From Bacteroidota bacterium (GTDB lineage Bacteria > Bacteroidota > Ignavibacteria > Tepidaquicellales > Tepidaquicellaceae), in contig DOWN01000208.1 of NCBI GenBank assembly GCA_003519545.1, positions 1 to 6,884 of the forward strand: a DNA stretch of 6,884 bases, written 5' to 3'. The position numbers and the translations under genes were made by a program. The notes beneath the pieces were generated by a model. That model saw only the letters and a program-made list of their open reading frames with translations, was not told the origin of the DNA and searched no databases. Shown here piece by piece: positions 5,504 to 6,884 of the stretch; the first letter of the stretch is position 1, and the number at the start of each line of letters is the position of its first letter.

Positions 5504-6884
5504 TTAATACAATACTCTGAATTTAATTGTATGTTCAATTCTCTTTAATTCATTTAATACTTCAGGATTATACTTTTTGGAAATATCAGTTATTACAAAC
5601 CCTATTTCTTCATTCGTTTTTAAATACTGACCTATGATATTAATTTTTCTATCGGCTAAAACATTATTTATTTTTGCAAGTATTCCGGGAATATTTTCAT
5701 GAATATGTATTAATCGGTGAGAACCTCTGAGTTCAGGTAATTGCAAGTTTGGGAAGTTCACGCTGAAAGAAGTATCACCTTTATTCACAAAATTAATAAT
5801 CTTTGAAGGGACAAAGTGTGCTATATCCATCTGTGCTTCTTCGGTGCTTCCGCCGATATGTGGAGTTAATATAACATTTGGTAAACCCTGTAGTTCAGAA
5901 ATAAACTTTTCATCGTTTGAAACCGGCTCATATGGGAATACATCAATCGCAGCCCCTGAAATTTTCCCGTTTAAAATAAATTTCTTTAATGCTTTTACAT
6001 CTATTACAAATCCTCTCGATAAATTTAAAAAGATTACTCCGTCTTTCATTGACTTAAATTCTTTTTCTGAAATAAAATTCAGATTGCCCGGATTGTCATC
6101 AACATGGATAGAAATTATATCTGATTTTGAATAGAGTTCTCTTAACGTTCTGCATCTTCTCGCATTTCCCAATGATAATTTTTCCAGCACATCGTAATAC
6201 ATCACATTCATTCCTAAGTCTTCCGCAAGTACTGATAACTGCGAACCAATTTTTCCATATCCGATTATTCCGAGTGTCTTACCTCTTATTTCATAACTGT
6301 TAGATGAAGATTTATCCCATATACCTTTATGAAGTGAATTTGACTTATCAAATATTTTTCTGATGAGCATAATCATTTCACCAAGTGCTAGTTCAACAAC
6401 ACTTCTTGTATTACTGAAAGGTGCATTAAAAACAATTACACCTTTTCTCATAGCCGCTCTTAAATCAATCTGAGTTGTTCCAATGCAAAAAGCACCGATT
6501 GACATTAACTTTGTGGCATTATCAAAAACTTTTTTTGATACCTGAGTTTTAGATCTGATACCTAATATCGATACATCCTGAATTTTTTCAATTAATTCTC
6601 TTTCACTGACACTATGATTCAAAGATTCAACCTGATAACCTTCTTTTTTAAATCTTTGAATTGCAACTTCATTAATCTTTTCAAGAAGCAATACTTTTAT
6701 TCTGTTTTTTGGATATGAAATACTCATTGGTAATTTATTTAAAAATAAAAATTCATCAAAACTTGGTGTTATATGATCTGCTTTATCAGTAACTTTTTCT
6801 CGGAAAATATTTTCAGTGAATGCAAAAAATTTTTTTGCCACTCCGGCTTCTTTAAGTTCATAATCAGTATAACCGTCACCGATT
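5504..6884 (-). CDS. serA: Phosphoserine phosphatase-like HAD / D-3-phosphoglycerate dehydrogenase fusion, 5' end outside window
   Basis: From the first full codon (6883-6881) to TAA at 5506-5504 there are 459 codons without a stop. The opening residues IGDGYTDYELKEAG are HAD motif IV and belong to the end of a SerB-like phosphoserine phosphatase (about residues 1-55). A 3-phosphoglycerate dehydrogenase follows from about residue 61 (RIKVLLL). It has the NAD-binding GIIGYGKIG with glycines at 208, 210 and 213, and the catalytic R290 (NLSRG), E319 (FPYEP) and H342 (TPHIGG). A C-terminal ACT domain (about 388-459) ends in KFRVLY, like E. coli SerA. H395, N397 (HIHENIPG) and N415 (INIIGQY) match the E. 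coli serine-binding residues H344, N346 and N364, so feedback inhibition by L-serine is predicted. The fusion would carry out the first and last steps of serine synthesis, and the aminotransferase 6 bp downstream the middle one. The GTG at 6841 is an internal Val codon. About 170 N-terminal residues are probably missing, judging from remembered fusions of about 630 residues. Confidence 0.94.
   Translation of the reverse strand, partial: IGDGYTDYELKEAGVAKKFFAFTENIFREKVTDKADHITPSFDEFLFLNKLPMSISYPKNRIKVLLLEKINEVAIQRFKKEGYQVESLNHSVSERELIEKIQDVSILGIRSKTQVSKKVFDNATKLMSIGAFCIGTTQIDLRAAMRKGVIVFNAPFSNTRSVVELALGEMIMLIRKIFDKSNSLHKGIWDKSSSNSYEIRGKTLGIIGYGKIGSQLSVLAEDLGMNVMYYDVLEKLSLGNARRCRTLRELYSKSDIISIHVDDNPGNLNFISEKEFKSMKDGVIFLNLSRGFVIDVKALKKFILNGKISGAAIDVFPYEPVSNDEKFISELQGLPNVILTPHIGGSTEEAQMDIAHFVPSKIINFVNKGDTSFSVNFPNLQLPELRGSHRLIHIHENIPGILAKINNVLADRKINIIGQYLKTNEEIGFVITDISKKYNPEVLNELKRIEHTIKFRVLY

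Noticed and set aside
5844..6134. Plus-strand open frame of 96 codons
   Set aside because: It is antisense to the NAD-binding and catalytic part of the dehydrogenase, and its product is low-complexity with no motif.
6839..6841. GTG as the start of the dehydrogenase gene
   Set aside because: The frame stays open upstream and encodes a conserved HAD motif, so this is an internal valine codon.

Overview
The window is AT-rich bacterial chromosomal sequence, almost fully coding, with housekeeping genes and no mobile element, CRISPR array, tRNA or rRNA that I could recognise. Several traits point to the Bacteroidota / Chlorobiota / Ignavibacteriota group: a SerA dehydrogenase fused behind a HAD phosphatase, a class-V 'SerC-like' aminotransferase next to it, a UvrD/RecB-like helicase opening with an ASAGSGKTF Walker A, and starts mostly lacking a Shine-Dalgarno sequence. 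This placement is inference from remembered family resemblance, not from a search.

Layout. (1) Positions 1-80, minus strand: the first 26 codons of a UvrD/RecB-type helicase that runs off the left edge. (2) Positions 81-193: a short, very AT-rich divergent intergenic region with a perfect 7-bp inverted repeat. (3) Positions 194-856, plus: a PPP-family metallophosphatase. (4) Positions 983-4463, plus: gyrA followed after one base by a low-specificity L-threonine aldolase gene. (5) Positions 4427-6884, minus: a serine-biosynthesis operon read towards gyrA. It holds a SerB-SerA fusion cut by the right edge, then 6 bp later a class-V (phosphoserine-type) aminotransferase gene. The aldolase and aminotransferase genes overlap tail to tail by 37 bp.

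Main observations. The aminotransferase gene is split by a single in-frame TAA at 4781-4783. The sequence before and after it is in the same frame and together gives a normal 356-codon protein, so a substitution (or a sequencing error or strain variant), not a frameshift, is the simplest cause. The SerA frame has no stop up to the window edge and its upstream codons spell the HAD motif GDGYTD, so the apparent GTG start at 6841 is not real. The three enzymes of the phosphorylated serine pathway (SerA and SerB activities on one polypeptide, and the aminotransferase) are thus encoded by two adjacent genes, facing an aldolase that links threonine to glycine. GyrA carries Lys at the position of E. 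coli Ser83, the main quinolone-resistance site.

I did not find a clearly new biological system. The interrupted aminotransferase is the feature that most deserves a check.
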